64,000 nucleotides of DNA from Salmonirosea aquatica (GCF_009296315.1 NZ_WHLY01000002.1:6174501-6238500), one strand, 5' to 3'; shown: positions 35,068 through 43,889, numbered from the stretch's first letter. Notes: generated by a model not told the origin, from the sequence alone. Translations and numbers: made by a program.

Positions 35068-36204
35068 ATGATCATTGGCGTTCCAAAGGAAATTAAAAAC
35101 AATGAAAACCGCGTGGCGGTCACCCCCGCTGGCGTCACCGAATTTCGCCGCTATGGTCATACCGTGTACGTTCAGGCCAGTGCGGGACAGGGTAGTGGTT
35201 TTTCAGACCATGAGTACATCGAAGCCGGAGCCCAATTGTTGGATACCATCGGGGAAATCTATGATATTGCCGAGATGATTGTGAAGGTCAAAGAGCCTAT
35301 TGCTTCAGAGTACCCTTTGATTAAGGAAAACCAGCTACTGTTTACCTACTTCCACTTTGCCTCTTCTGAGGAACTTACCCACGCCATGATCGAAAGGAAG
35401 GCTGTTTGCCTGGCTTACGAAACGGTGGAACGCGCCGATCGCTCCCTGCCGCTGCTGGTACCTATGAGTGAGGTAGCGGGCCGCATGGCCATCCAGGAAG
35501 GTGCCAAGTACCTCGAAAAACCCATGGGCGGGCGAGGTATATTGCTTGGCGGGGTCGCCGGTGTAAAACCTGCCGACGTACTGGTTTTGGGCGGTGGAAT
35601 CGTAGGTACCGAAGCCGCCAAAATGGCGGCGGGACTGGGCGCTCATGTGACTATCATGGACATTAGCCTACCCAGGCTAAGGTACCTGGAAGATATCATG
35701 CCGGCCAATGTGGACACGGTCATGTCCAATGAATATAACATCCGACGCCACATCCAGCATTCTGACATCATTATTGGCGGCGTATTGATTCCTGGGGCCA
35801 AGGCTCCTTCGCTGATTACCAGAGACATGCTTAAACTCATGCGCCCGGGCACTGTGATGGTCGACGTGGCCATCGATCAGGGTGGCTGTTTTGAAACTTC
35901 CCACGCTACTACTCACCAGGATCCTACCTATGTGGTCGATGACGTAGTACATTATTGTGTGGCTAATATGCCCGGAGCGGTACCTTACACCTCCACCCTT
36001 GCACTTACCAACTCCACTCTACCCTATGCGCTACAATTGGCCAACCTGGGCTGGCAATTGGCCTGCGCCCGGAGCGAAGAGCTTTTGAAGGGGTTAAATA
36101 TTGTCAATGGGAAAATTGTCTACCAAGGCGTTTCTGATGCCTTTGGTCTCCCCTATGTTCCCGTACAGGAAGTATTGGATTCGTCCAGTTCAATAAACAA
36201 ATAG
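35068..36204 (+). CDS. ald: Alanine dehydrogenase
   Basis: 378 aa, usual length. The start MIIGVPKEIKNNENRVAVTP carries the substrate-binding Arg. The catalytic Lys lies near LIKENQLLFTYFHFAS, and the conserved His is in the YFHFAS segment. The NAD fold is VLVLGGGIVGTEAAKMAAGLGAHVTIMD near 171-198. MVDVAIDQGGCFETSHATTH is the family's C-terminal signature. It interconverts L-alanine and pyruvate plus ammonia with NAD in the cytoplasm. It is divergent from an Lrp regulator and ends in a strong terminator. Confidence 0.97.
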   Translation: MIIGVPKEIKNNENRVAVTPAGVTEFRRYGHTVYVQASAGQGSGFSDHEYIEAGAQLLDTIGEIYDIAEMIVKVKEPIASEYPLIKENQLLFTYFHFASSEELTHAMIERKAVCLAYETVERADRSLPLLVPMSEVAGRMAIQEGAKYLEKPMGGRGILLGGVAGVKPADVLVLGGGIVGTEAAKMAAGLGAHVTIMDISLPRLRYLEDIMPANVDTVMSNEYNIRRHIQHSDIIIGGVLIPGAKAPSLITRDMLKLMRPGTVMVDVAIDQGGCFETSHATTHQDPTYVVDDVVHYCVANMPGAVPYTSTLALTNSTLPYALQLANLGWQLACARSEELLKGLNIVNGKIVYQGVSDAFGLPYVPVQEVLDSSSSINK

Positions 36205-36224
36205 ATAAGATAAAAATAGTGAAA

Positions 36225-36263
36225 GCGGGTAGCTGAACGAAGTCAGCTACCCGCTTCTTTTTT
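36225..36263 (+). terminator. Intrinsic terminator after ald
   Basis: Perfect 12-bp arms GCGGGTAGCTGA and TCAGCTACCCGC, a 6-base loop and a T-rich tail. Confidence 0.93.
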
Positions 36264-36326
36264 CTGCCTCCTAAAAATATTACAATTTATTTTTCACACA
36301 TACGTGTTTAATTCAAAAGTTCTCCT

Positions 36327-36334
36327 TACTTTTG
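36327..36334 (+). promoter_or_regulatory. Promoter -7 element of the DEAD-box helicase gene
   Basis: TACTTTTG, an exact TAnnTTTG match. TTTA at 36307-36310, 16 bases upstream, could serve as the -33 element (consensus TTTG). Transcription would start near 36341, giving a leader of about 300 bases. Confidence 0.55.
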
Positions 36335-36340
36335 CAAAAT

Positions 36341-36648
36341 AATTGAGCGAACATCCGTTCACTCCTCTGCTTCAGTCCGGGTCAGGCGATACAGTACGCC
36401 ACCAATCAAAAAGTGATTGGAATCCCCTAAAAAGTCTTGCAGAGCCACACGGATGTCTTGTGGTGGGCTTTGCGCAAAATCCCTTTGTGAAAATTAGTAC
36501 TACGTTCCGACCGACCGGTTTTCAACCGCCGGGAAGGTAATTGTTTTATGCCTGTTTTTTCTTGCCGGAAAACAAGCATCCGGCAAAATGTGTCTTGTGT
36601 TTTCCGTACGTAAAAATTTTAAGTAGAATCTTTAATATCAATAATATA
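36341..36648 (+). ncRNA. Long structured 5' leader of the helicase mRNA
   Basis: About 300 bases between the predicted start site and the ATG at 36649, with no convincing gene. It contains two clear hairpins: CCAATCA/TGATTGG near 36401-36419 and TTGCCGGA/TCCGGCAA near 36562-36586. Other GC-rich pairing is possible. RNA helicase genes in other bacteria often have long, temperature-sensitive leaders; a regulatory role here is inferred. I match it to no known riboswitch class. Confidence 0.45.
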
Positions 36649-38520
36649 ATGAATCACGAAATAGTAGAATTAGAAGAAGAAACAGCCGTTGAAACCCCCA
36701 AAACGGGCACATTTGCCGACTTGGGCTTATCGGAAGAAATCCTGAAGGCCGTTACCGAAATGGGTTTCGAAAGCCCCTCGCCCATCCAGGCCCAGGGTAT
36801 TCCACCCGTCATGGAAGGGTTGGACGTAATCGGTCAGGCTCAGACCGGTACTGGTAAAACCGCCGCTTTCGGTATTCCGGCACTGGAAATGGTTGATCCC
36901 ACCAATAACGCCGTACAGGTACTGGTACTTTGCCCGACCCGCGAACTGGCCGTGCAGGTTTCCGAAGAAATTGGCCGTTTGGCCAAATACAAGCGCGGGG
37001 TGCGCATCGAGGCCATTTACGGTGGTGATTCGATTGAACGCCAAATCCGTTCTCTGAAAAAAGGTGTCCAGATCGTGGTAGGTACCCCCGGCCGCGTAAT
37101 GGACCATATGCAGCGCCGTACCCTCAAATTTGATGAGGTACGCATGATGGTGCTGGACGAAGCCGACGAAATGCTGGATATGGGTTTCCGGGAAGATATC
37201 GAAAGTATTCTGGACGATATGCCCGCCGAACGCCAGACAATCCTGTTCTCGGCCACGATGTCCAAGCCCATCATGTCCATTACCAAGCGGTTTCTCAACG
37301 ACCCCGTGCTGATCAAAGTCGTACGCAATGAGTTGACCAATGACAACATTGAGCAGGTTTGCTACGAAGTGAAGCCCCAGGGCAAACTGGAAGTAATGAC
37401 CCGTCTGATCGATATGTACAATTTGCAATCGCTTTTGGTTTTCTGTAACACCAAGCGCAAGGTGGACGAAATCGTAGAGCAATTGCAGGTACGGGGATAT
37501 TCGTCAGAGGGTATCCACGGCGATTTGCGTCAGCAACAACGCACCAATGTGATGAGCAAGTTCAAAGCCGGCGTAACGACGATTCTGGTAGCTACCGACG
37601 TAGCGGCTCGGGGGATCGACGTAAGTGGCCTGGATGCGGTAATCAACTACGACATACCTCTTGATGAAGAGTACTACGTACACCGGATTGGCCGTACGGG
37701 TCGCGCGGGTATGTCGGGTAAGGCCTTCTCGCTGGTCGCCCGGGATGAGAAGTTCCGTATTCGTCAAATCGAAAATTTCACGAAAGTGAAGATCGAGAAA
37801 GGTGTTATTCCTTCCTACGAAGACATTGTGGGTATTCGGAAAGCACGCTTTGTGGAAGGTCTGGCCGAAACCATCCGGGAATCTGGTGACGATAGTCTTT
37901 ACGATGATGTACTGGAATTGCTCCACCACAGTGGCTTTACGACCGAACAGATTGTATCCGCCATGGCCAAGCAAATGCTGGGTGTCCAGAAAAACGATTA
38001 TGCTGATGCGAACCTGGCATGGGAAGAAAGGCGTTCGGATCGTGACCGGAGCGACCGTGGTGGTCGTGAAAGGGATCGTGGCGGAGATCGTTTCGGACGT
38101 GGCAGTGAACGTGGTGGCCGTTTTGAAAGTCGCGAAAGCGACCGGGGCAGCCGTTTCGGAAACCGTGATAACGACCGGGGCGCCCGTTTTGGCAGCCGGG
38201 AAAGTGACCGGGGTGGCCGTTTCGAAAGCCGCGAAAGCGACCGGGGGCCACGCCGCGAGAAGTCGGCTCCTGGGCCTGTGGAAGCTGGCATGACCCGTTT
38301 GTTTTTCAATGTAGGACGCCAGGATCACATCATGCCCCGCGATTTTGTGGGTGCTATTGCTGGTGAATCCAATATCCCGGGTAAAGACATCGGTGCCATC
38401 GAGATCTATGACAAATTCACCTATGTGGATGTTCCCGAGCGGGATGCCCGCGTTGTGGTTCGTGCTATGGATGGCAATACCATTAAGGGACGTCCGGTAC
38501 AAGTGGACATTGCGAAGTAA
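36649..38520 (+). CDS. deaD: DEAD-box ATP-dependent RNA helicase with RGG-like region and DbpA domain
   Basis: 623 aa from the ATG at 36649. An upstream in-frame start at 36541 lies in the leader and has an atypical sequence. The core has the Q motif TFADLGLSEEILKAV, AQTGTGKTAAFG, VLDEADEMLDMGF, SATMS and HRIGRTGRAG. Residues about 460-545 are a low-complexity Arg/Asp/Gly/Ser region with repeats of RF(E/G)xRxxDRG. The C-terminal 75 residues (MTRLFFNVGRQDHIMPRDFVGAI...) form a DbpA-type RNA-binding domain. The layout fits CsdA/DeaD proteins that unwind RNA in ribosome assembly and cold adaptation. The leader and a bidirectional terminator frame it as a single gene. Confidence 0.95.
   Translation: MNHEIVELEEETAVETPKTGTFADLGLSEEILKAVTEMGFESPSPIQAQGIPPVMEGLDVIGQAQTGTGKTAAFGIPALEMVDPTNNAVQVLVLCPTRELAVQVSEEIGRLAKYKRGVRIEAIYGGDSIERQIRSLKKGVQIVVGTPGRVMDHMQRRTLKFDEVRMMVLDEADEMLDMGFREDIESILDDMPAERQTILFSATMSKPIMSITKRFLNDPVLIKVVRNELTNDNIEQVCYEVKPQGKLEVMTRLIDMYNLQSLLVFCNTKRKVDEIVEQLQVRGYSSEGIHGDLRQQQRTNVMSKFKAGVTTILVATDVAARGIDVSGLDAVINYDIPLDEEYYVHRIGRTGRAGMSGKAFSLVARDEKFRIRQIENFTKVKIEKGVIPSYEDIVGIRKARFVEGLAETIRESGDDSLYDDVLELLHHSGFTTEQIVSAMAKQMLGVQKNDYADANLAWEERRSDRDRSDRGGRERDRGGDRFGRGSERGGRFESRESDRGSRFGNRDNDRGARFGSRESDRGGRFESRESDRGPRREKSAPGPVEAGMTRLFFNVGRQDHIMPRDFVGAIAGESNIPGKDIGAIEIYDKFTYVDVPERDARVVVRAMDGNTIKGRPVQVDIAK
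38025..38265 (+). repeat. RGG/RESDRG-coding tandem repeats in the helicase gene
   Basis: Degenerate units of about 33-36 bases encoding RF(E/G)(S/N)R(E/D)(S/N)DRG, four clear copies between about 38118 and 38250, preceded by looser RGG-rich sequence. Confidence 0.8.
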
Positions 38521-38551
38521 TGTATAATTGAAAGGGTTTGCTTTTACTAAC

Positions 38552-38604
38552 CCTTAAGACAAAAAAGAGCCTCCGGAATTCGGAGGCTCTTTTTTGTCTT
38601 AAGG
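38552..38604. terminator. Bidirectional terminator, 24-bp perfect stem
   Basis: Perfect 24-base arms (CCTTAAGACAAAAAAGAG + CCTCCG and their complement) around GAATT. It contains A6 and T6 runs, so it serves both the helicase and the converging lipoprotein gene. Confidence 0.92.
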
Positions 38605-38640
38605 TACCTATAGGCAAGGATTCCCCGGGGATTCGCTCCT

Positions 38641-39990
38641 TTATTCGTAGTAGTATCCAAAAATAATTCCCATCTCGTCCTCGCTCAGTAGACCGAAACG
38701 GACTGTCCGGTCTGTGGTATTATTGTAGGTTATTTCCGAAGTAAGTCCTTCACCCTCTTTTAACACGAGCGGGGTGGCCAAGTTTTTGATCAGCGGATGT
38801 TCCCAATCCGCGCTTTCGTATACAATTTCTCCATCCCTGGTACCCCCTTTTATTTTTATCACAAATTTTTCACCCAGTTTATGGGTATGAGACGTCAGCA
38901 TCAGCACCGAAGTTGGTTTCTTAAAAAGAAACGATTTCGTAGCCACTGTTTTCTGACCTGCCGGTAATACAAAACCCTCATTAGGCAGGTTCAGCGCCTT
39001 CACCACATGCATAACCTGAGACTTCGGTATCGTGAACAAGTTTACATGAACCGCACCCGTGGTAGGCTCATTGGTTTTGTTCACGTAGTGGGAATTCAGG
39101 TCGAAAGACGCCCCCGCGGGCAACAATAATGCGGCACCATTGGGCAGACTGTAATCATGGGACTGGGTTTGGGTACCCGCCCAGAATACATGATTCTGCA
39201 TGGAAAGGAAGGTCGTGACATTGGAGGTACCATCTGGATTCCGAAGGTCTCGAATGGTATTGAGCGAAGGCAACTTACTTTTGTCCGAAAAATCGTAGAG
39301 AATGAAGTGATGACTACCGGGTCGCATTAGTACCTGCACGCGGTTGACGTACTGCTCCTCAGTGTTCCCTACCAATTTCCGCTGAAAAAACTCCCGTTCA
39401 AAGCGGGGGCTGATGGGAAAGGCTTCCAGTTTCATTTGGAATCCAGTTCCCGGAGCAGGAGGTTGCAAGCCGTTGAACACCGCCACATAGCTGGGTGTTT
39501 TGTCATTCAGAAGCGTAGTATCCACTAAATTGTCTTTTTCGGTAGCACCCGCTTCGATCCAACGCCGCACAAACTCGAGCTGCCCGGCACTGAGCGGGGT
39601 ACCTCCCAGCGGCATGGAAAGTCCGTACTGTTTCCCGCCGTGGTGGCCCGCGTCCCAATTCAATTTATGGTACAGCAGGCTTTCGTTGGCATTGTAAGGC
39701 TTCACTCGTTTCAGACCTTCGGCCTGGGCATCGGGCTGCCTGGAAAGGATATTGATAAGATTAGCATACGATTTTCCTTTTGCCAAAACCAATCCATGCT
39801 GATTAAAGGCATTATCCTGTTCGGAAGCGTGACAGCCCGCAGTGGCGCAGGTAGGGGTAAAAATCCGGTCCTGAATAAACCCAAACGAGGTCATTTCGGT
39901 CACCGCCGGCTCTTGCATTTTTTCCTGGCATCCGAGCGCCAACACCACACTAGCACCGGCCATTACGACTCCTGTCCTCAATTTTAGCAT
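38641..39990 (-). CDS. Lipoprotein with CX4CH haem motif and copper monooxygenase-like domain
   Basis: 449 aa. The signal ends in the lipobox LALGC, so it is a lipid-anchored envelope protein. CATAGCH (CX4CH) near residue 48 fits the cytochrome c-like haem site seen in Bacteroidota and Planctomycetes proteins, with the axial-type segment MPLGGTPLS about 75 residues later. The C-terminal 270 residues resemble the copper type II ascorbate-dependent monooxygenase fold: GSHHFILYDF, DLNSHYVN, SHTHKLG and a late Met (EDEMGIIF) are candidate Cu ligands. It could be an oxidoreductase that takes electrons through haem. The substrate is unknown. It converges with the helicase. Confidence 0.75.
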   Translation of the reverse strand: MLKLRTGVVMAGASVVLALGCQEKMQEPAVTEMTSFGFIQDRIFTPTCATAGCHASEQDNAFNQHGLVLAKGKSYANLINILSRQPDAQAEGLKRVKPYNANESLLYHKLNWDAGHHGGKQYGLSMPLGGTPLSAGQLEFVRRWIEAGATEKDNLVDTTLLNDKTPSYVAVFNGLQPPAPGTGFQMKLEAFPISPRFEREFFQRKLVGNTEEQYVNRVQVLMRPGSHHFILYDFSDKSKLPSLNTIRDLRNPDGTSNVTTFLSMQNHVFWAGTQTQSHDYSLPNGAALLLPAGASFDLNSHYVNKTNEPTTGAVHVNLFTIPKSQVMHVVKALNLPNEGFVLPAGQKTVATKSFLFKKPTSVLMLTSHTHKLGEKFVIKIKGGTRDGEIVYESADWEHPLIKNLATPLVLKEGEGLTSEITYNNTTDRTVRFGLLSEDEMGIIFGYYYE

Positions 39991-40049
39991 AGGGTACCCG
40001 ATTTATAGCGATCAGTCGTTTTCTAACGAAAATTTACACATAAAATTTG

Positions 40050-40886
40050 TCAAAAGCGTAACCGGAACTGTTCCTTCGCCTGTTCCTTCCGGAAAAATAT
40101 CAGCCCCACCCAGAACAAGTCGACGGCCACCTGTACCTGAGGATGTGCTTTGATTTTTTCCCAGGCCATTGTCATTTCCTTTGACCAATAAATATCGTCG
40201 AATATAAGCACAGACGCATCATCTGTATAGGGAAGCACATCCTCAAAATACCGCAAGGTAGGCTCCAATCTATGATTGGCATCAAAAAAGACCAGATCAA
40301 TTGTTTTTTGTTGCGCGTTGAGCCAGGCGGGTAGTGTATGATCAATATTCCCTACTACCAGTTCAATGGTACCTACCCCCAATTTTTCAAAGTTTTCGGA
40401 AGCCAAACGGGCCGTTTCGGGACAGCCTTCCATGGTGGTCACGTGTGCATCGGTAGCCGCTCGGGCAAAATACGCAGTTGTCAACCCCAATGAGGTACCT
40501 AATTCCAGTACGGTTTGGGGATTGAAATGGCGGGTAAGGCGATAGAACAGTTCTCCAAAGCGAGCCGGTTTCTCTGCGTTGCGGGCAATGTCACTAATTT
40601 TTCGGCGGTTGGATCTGTTGCGGCGCGAACCGGCCCCCAGGTCCAGAATCTCGATTTCATCGGTGTTTTTTAAAAGCTGTCGGCGTAAGGAAGCGATTGC
40701 TTCGAAATCGGATTTATCCTCAGCTGATGGACAAATTGCCTGGGTATACAAATCGTAAATAAAAGGGGAATGGATCGAATGAGCATTGCCGGCACGTAGC
40801 TGGTGCTTGAGGTAAGGAAGAATCAAAGGGAAATGGAAATGTACGATTGAACAGGTCGAATGCGAAAGAAAATAGCAATCCAACAA
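40050..40886 (-). CDS. Class I SAM-dependent methyltransferase
   Basis: 278 aa, although the exact start is uncertain because the first 20 residues are atypical. The N-terminal part LKHQLRAGNAHSIHSPFIYDLY is characteristic of a Bacteroidota family of uncharacterised methyltransferases. The SAM motif VLELGTSLGLTTAYFA is near 124-139. DLVFFDANH (motif III-like) is near 204-212, followed by LIFDDIYWSKEM, a pattern shared with caffeoyl-CoA O-methyltransferase-like enzymes. Substrate unknown. It starts 17 bp downstream of apaG on the same strand, probably in one operon. Confidence 0.85.
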   Translation of the reverse strand: MLDCYFLSHSTCSIVHFHFPLILPYLKHQLRAGNAHSIHSPFIYDLYTQAICPSAEDKSDFEAIASLRRQLLKNTDEIEILDLGAGSRRNRSNRRKISDIARNAEKPARFGELFYRLTRHFNPQTVLELGTSLGLTTAYFARAATDAHVTTMEGCPETARLASENFEKLGVGTIELVVGNIDHTLPAWLNAQQKTIDLVFFDANHRLEPTLRYFEDVLPYTDDASVLIFDDIYWSKEMTMAWEKIKAHPQVQVAVDLFWVGLIFFRKEQAKEQFRLRF

Positions 40887-40903
40887 GTAGGATATAGCCC
40901 GGA

Positions 40904-41290
40904 TCAGTTAAGTCGGTAGGGAACGATAAGAGTGAATTCAGGGATGACCACATTGAAACGACGCCCGTCCAGAACCCGCTCCATAAGGTAATTTCCGGCC
41001 ATCTTACCCAGGTTGGTACGTAAATTACAACCCGAAACGTATTCGTGGATCTCGCCGGGTTCCAGCACGGGTTGCTGACCAACCACACCTTCGCCTTCCA
41101 CTTCCCGTACGACTCCGTTGGAATCGTAGATATTCCAGCGGCGGCGTAGGAGTTTGACGGTGTTGTCGCTGTGATTTTCGATAATTACCTTGTAGGTAAA
41201 TACAAAATGAGTTTGTCGCGGATTGGAATAATCGGGCTGATATTCAGTAACTACCGATACTTTCACCCCCTCAGTTACTTCCGATACCAT
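40904..41290 (-). CDS. apaG: ApaG-family protein
   Basis: 128 aa, the usual size. It is a single fibronectin-type-III-like beta-sandwich. Signature segments are YKVIIENHSDNTVKLLRRRWNIYDSNG, EVEGEGVVGQQPVLEPGE and YMER-like YLMERVLDGRRFNVVIPEF. ApaG is linked to cobalt/magnesium tolerance and stress in enterobacteria, but its molecular role is unsettled. There is no signal peptide. It is followed by a methyltransferase gene and is divergent from ung. Confidence 0.95.
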   Translation of the reverse strand: MVSEVTEGVKVSVVTEYQPDYSNPRQTHFVFTYKVIIENHSDNTVKLLRRRWNIYDSNGVVREVEGEGVVGQQPVLEPGEIHEYVSGCNLRTNLGKMAGNYLMERVLDGRRFNVVIPEFTLIVPYRLN

Positions 41291-41382
41291 GGCTAAAATA
41301 GTTTATTTGTATAACGAAATTAGCATTCCGATGTTTATGTTGACAAGCGGTACCTTTTTAAATTCCTAAATTAACAAAGAAT

Positions 41383-42048
41383 ATGGACGTTACCATCGAA
41401 GAATCCTGGAAAGCGAAATTAAATGCCGAATTTGAGAAGCCCTATTTTAAAGAATTGATCGAATTTGTGAAACAGGAATACCGAACCCATACCGTTTATC
41501 CTCCCGGAAAACTGATTTTCAACGCTTTCGACTCCTGTCCCTTTGATGCCTGCAAGGTAGTAATTCTGGGCCAGGATCCCTACCATGGTCCCGGGCAGGC
41601 CAATGGCCTGTGTTTTTCGGTGAATGACGGCATTCCTAAACCACCTTCTTTACTGAATATTTTCAAAGAACTCAAGGACGATGTGGGCACGCCGATTCCG
41701 GTTTCGGGAAATCTTGAGCGCTGGGCACAGCAGGGGGTGTTACTCCTCAATGCTACGCTCACGGTCCGGGCCGGAGAAGCTGGCTCGCATCAGAAGAAAG
41801 GATGGGAAACGTTTACCGATGCTGTAATTGAGCGTATCAATGAGGAAAAGGAAGGGATTGTGTTCCTACTCTGGGGAAAATACGCGCAGGAAAAGGGAAA
41901 GATCATTGATAAAACCAGACATCATATCCTGGAGGCCAAACACCCCTCCCCTATGGCTGCCAAGTGGGGCGGATGGTTTGGGAGTAAACATTTCAGTCAG
42001 ACCAATACCTACCTTCGGAAGCTTGGAAAACCGGAAATTGTGTGGTAA
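41383..42048 (+). CDS. ung: Uracil-DNA glycosylase
   Basis: 221 aa, family 1 length. The catalytic Asp65 lies in GQDPYHGPGQANGLCFSV, LLLNATLTVRAGEAGSHQKKGWE is the uracil-recognition region, and HPSPMAAKWGGWFGSKHFSQTN contains the catalytic His and the DNA-intercalation loop. It removes uracil from DNA as the first step of base excision repair. It is complete, with an ATG start and a terminator just after the stop. Confidence 0.97.
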   Translation: MDVTIEESWKAKLNAEFEKPYFKELIEFVKQEYRTHTVYPPGKLIFNAFDSCPFDACKVVILGQDPYHGPGQANGLCFSVNDGIPKPPSLLNIFKELKDDVGTPIPVSGNLERWAQQGVLLLNATLTVRAGEAGSHQKKGWETFTDAVIERINEEKEGIVFLLWGKYAQEKGKIIDKTRHHILEAKHPSPMAAKWGGWFGSKHFSQTNTYLRKLGKPEIVW

Positions 42049-42052
42049 AAAA

Positions 42053-42077
42053 AAGCACCGTCAGTGAGACGGTGCTT
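42053..42077. terminator. Terminator between ung and the Dabb gene
   Basis: 10-bp arms AAGCACCGTC and GACGGTGCTT with a 5-base loop. It is preceded by an A run (T tract on the minus strand), so it best fits the minus-strand gene. Confidence 0.8.
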
Positions 42078-42102
42078 AAAATCAGTAAGGTACCTGCGCT
42101 GG

Positions 42103-42507
42103 CTACTTTTCAATCACCGAGTTCAGTTCCAGTACATTTTCCCAGTACGGGCTGTTGTTTTTGACAAACTCTGTGTGTTTGGGATGCTGATCGTACGTTT
42201 GAATCCCTTCTTCATTCCGGAAAGTCAGGTAGTGAATTACATCGAAGTCCCGAGCAACATTGTCATTATTCAGCACTTTTCCTCCCGTATAACCCACAAT
42301 GGCGGGAATCTGCCGGCGTAGGTTCGAGAACTCCTGCATGTGCTTTTCAACTTCGGCCGCTGGGGTACCTGCTTTGAACTTGATGCATACCACCCGCTGC
42401 ACTTCGGCTTTTTGGTGGGGCGTATAAGCTCCGTAGATGATGAGCATAAATAATCCCAGAATGAATACGGGAATTAAATAGCCCAAAGTTTTATTTTTTG
42501 GTTTCAT
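42103..42507 (-). CDS. Stress-responsive A/B barrel (Dabb) domain protein, membrane-anchored
   Basis: 134 aa from the ATG at 42507; an in-frame start at 42546 would add 13 residues and lies in the likely promoter. One N-terminal hydrophobic helix (YLIPVFILGLFMLIIYGAY) anchors or exports the protein. The rest is a Dabb domain: VVCIKFKAGTPAAEVEKHMQ and YLTFRNEEGIQTYDQHPKHTEFV. Small dimeric Dabb proteins occur in stress responses and as polyketide or monooxygenase helpers. Export is unusual. The closest promoter-like element, TACCTTTG, lies at 42544-42551. Confidence 0.85.
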   Translation of the reverse strand: MKPKNKTLGYLIPVFILGLFMLIIYGAYTPHQKAEVQRVVCIKFKAGTPAAEVEKHMQEFSNLRRQIPAIVGYTGGKVLNNDNVARDFDVIHYLTFRNEEGIQTYDQHPKHTEFVKNNSPYWENVLELNSVIEK

Positions 42508-42892
42508 TTGATTTACGTTGTCAATGATATGAGTATAACTGCACAAAGGTACGTATAGTTCAATATTTTTGTACTATTTGAATATTAAATTGCACTAAAT
42601 ATTGCAAATTTCATAAAATGCCAAATATTCCATATTGAAATTAACAAAATAAAGAATATTAATTGGTTCATTATGTTACAAAATATCTGTAAAATCTGTC
42701 TAGATACGTTGTATCATTTAGGCTTTGAAACTATTTTTTTGCTTTTTAGAAAAATACAGATTTAATATTTCGCGCTTTTTGAAATGATTATGAATAAAAC
42801 AAGAAAAATCCCTTTCAAAAACGGAATTTTGCACATTTAAAATATTCTTTGGTTAGCATTTGCCTTCCTACTTTCCAAATAGTACCCAACAA
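42508..42892. other. AT-rich divergent intergenic region
   Basis: 385 bp, strikingly AT-rich from about 42560 to 42850 compared with roughly 50% GC around it. It holds TACCTTTG (minus strand, 42544-42551) for the Dabb gene and TATTTTTG (plus strand, 42563-42570), both exact TAnnTTTG matches. I see no gene, hairpin terminator or direct repeat in it. The AT-rich block could be a nucleoid-protein or curved-DNA site, which is speculation. Confidence 0.45.
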
Positions 42893-43888
42893 GTGAGAAA
42901 AACGTTGCTTTGTATTCTATATAGTGTGGTTTTATCACTTCTACTCTCCTTTCAACCTAAGTGGGGCTTTTGGGCGCATCGGCATATCAATCGGCTGGCG
43001 GTATACCGGCTGCCGATTGATATGCAATACTTTTACAAAAAGCAGATTGATTTCATCACGGAAAATGCCGTAAATCCCGATCGGCGACGGTATGCGATCG
43101 TGGGGGAAGCCGAACGGCATTTCATCGATCTGGATGTATATGGAGATAGTGCCCTGGCCATATTACCCTTGTACTGGAATCAGGCCAAAGAAAAATTCGG
43201 AGAAGATAGCCTGCGCAGGCATGGCATCGTACCCTGGTATGTACAGACCGCCGTTTTTCAGCTGACTGAAGCCATGCGGGACAGAAGCCCCTCCCGCATC
43301 CTGCGTCTTTCGGCCGATTTGGGACATTACGTGGCCGATGCGAATGTACCCCTTCACACTACTCGAAACTACAATGGTCAATTGACCGGTCAGGAGGGTA
43401 TTCATGCTTTTTGGGAGTCGCGCATACCCGAACGTTATGCCGAAGGGTACGAGATGTGGCTGGGGAGCGCTGAATACGTAGAGAGCCCCGCCCAAGCCGT
43501 ATGGGGTGCTGTCGCAAAAGCCCATGCCGCTTGTGATTCGGTACTACGGATCGAAAAAGAGTTGAGTGAGGAATTTAAACCGGACCGTAAGTACACTTTT
43601 GTAGAACGCAACCGAGTGCTGGTACGTACCTACTCCGATGAATTTACCGCCCGGTATGCTACCCGGCTCGACGGGCAAGTAGAGCGTCAGATGCGTTCCT
43701 CGGTGCAGTTGGTGAGTGACTTATGGTACACCTGCTGGGTAAATGCCGGACAGCCTGACCTGAAGGCGCTGGCCGGTTTTAAGTTTGATGAAGTCGAGAA
43801 AGCAAAAGAAGCCGCCGACCAGCGATCCTGGTTGCAGCGGCTTCTTCGTATTCGACCGGAGGCCGATGACGCCCCTATGGAAAATTAA
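42893..43888 (+). CDS. Zinc-dependent phospholipase C/S1-P1 nuclease-like secreted protein
   Basis: 331 aa from a GTG at 42893 that starts a clean signal peptide (MRKTLLCILYSVVLSLLLSF); a TTG at 42860 is the alternative. The mature N-terminus GFWAHRHINRLAVYRLP gives the Trp/His zinc-binding start typical of zinc-dependent phospholipase C and S1/P1 nucleases. ADLGHYVADANVPLHTT supplies H..D...H ligands, and GIHAFWES another His/Glu pair. It is exported and may cleave phospholipids or nucleic acids; the exact substrate is unknown. Its stop is one base from that of the converging isomerase-like gene, leaving no room for a separate terminator. Confidence 0.85.
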   Translation: MRKTLLCILYSVVLSLLLSFQPKWGFWAHRHINRLAVYRLPIDMQYFYKKQIDFITENAVNPDRRRYAIVGEAERHFIDLDVYGDSALAILPLYWNQAKEKFGEDSLRRHGIVPWYVQTAVFQLTEAMRDRSPSRILRLSADLGHYVADANVPLHTTRNYNGQLTGQEGIHAFWESRIPERYAEGYEMWLGSAEYVESPAQAVWGAVAKAHAACDSVLRIEKELSEEFKPDRKYTFVERNRVLVRTYSDEFTARYATRLDGQVERQMRSSVQLVSDLWYTCWVNAGQPDLKALAGFKFDEVEKAKEAADQRSWLQRLLRIRPEADDAPMEN

Positions 43889-43889
43889 T

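Noticed and set aside
36343-36540. Open frame of 65 codons in the helicase leader
   Set aside because: TTG start, no family resemblance, overlaps the hairpin-rich leader; more likely untranslated RNA.
37504-38502. 332-codon minus-strand frame opposite the DEAD-box helicase
   Set aside because: Shadow frame created by the Arg/Gly/Asp-rich coding on the other strand; the helicase reading is beyond doubt.
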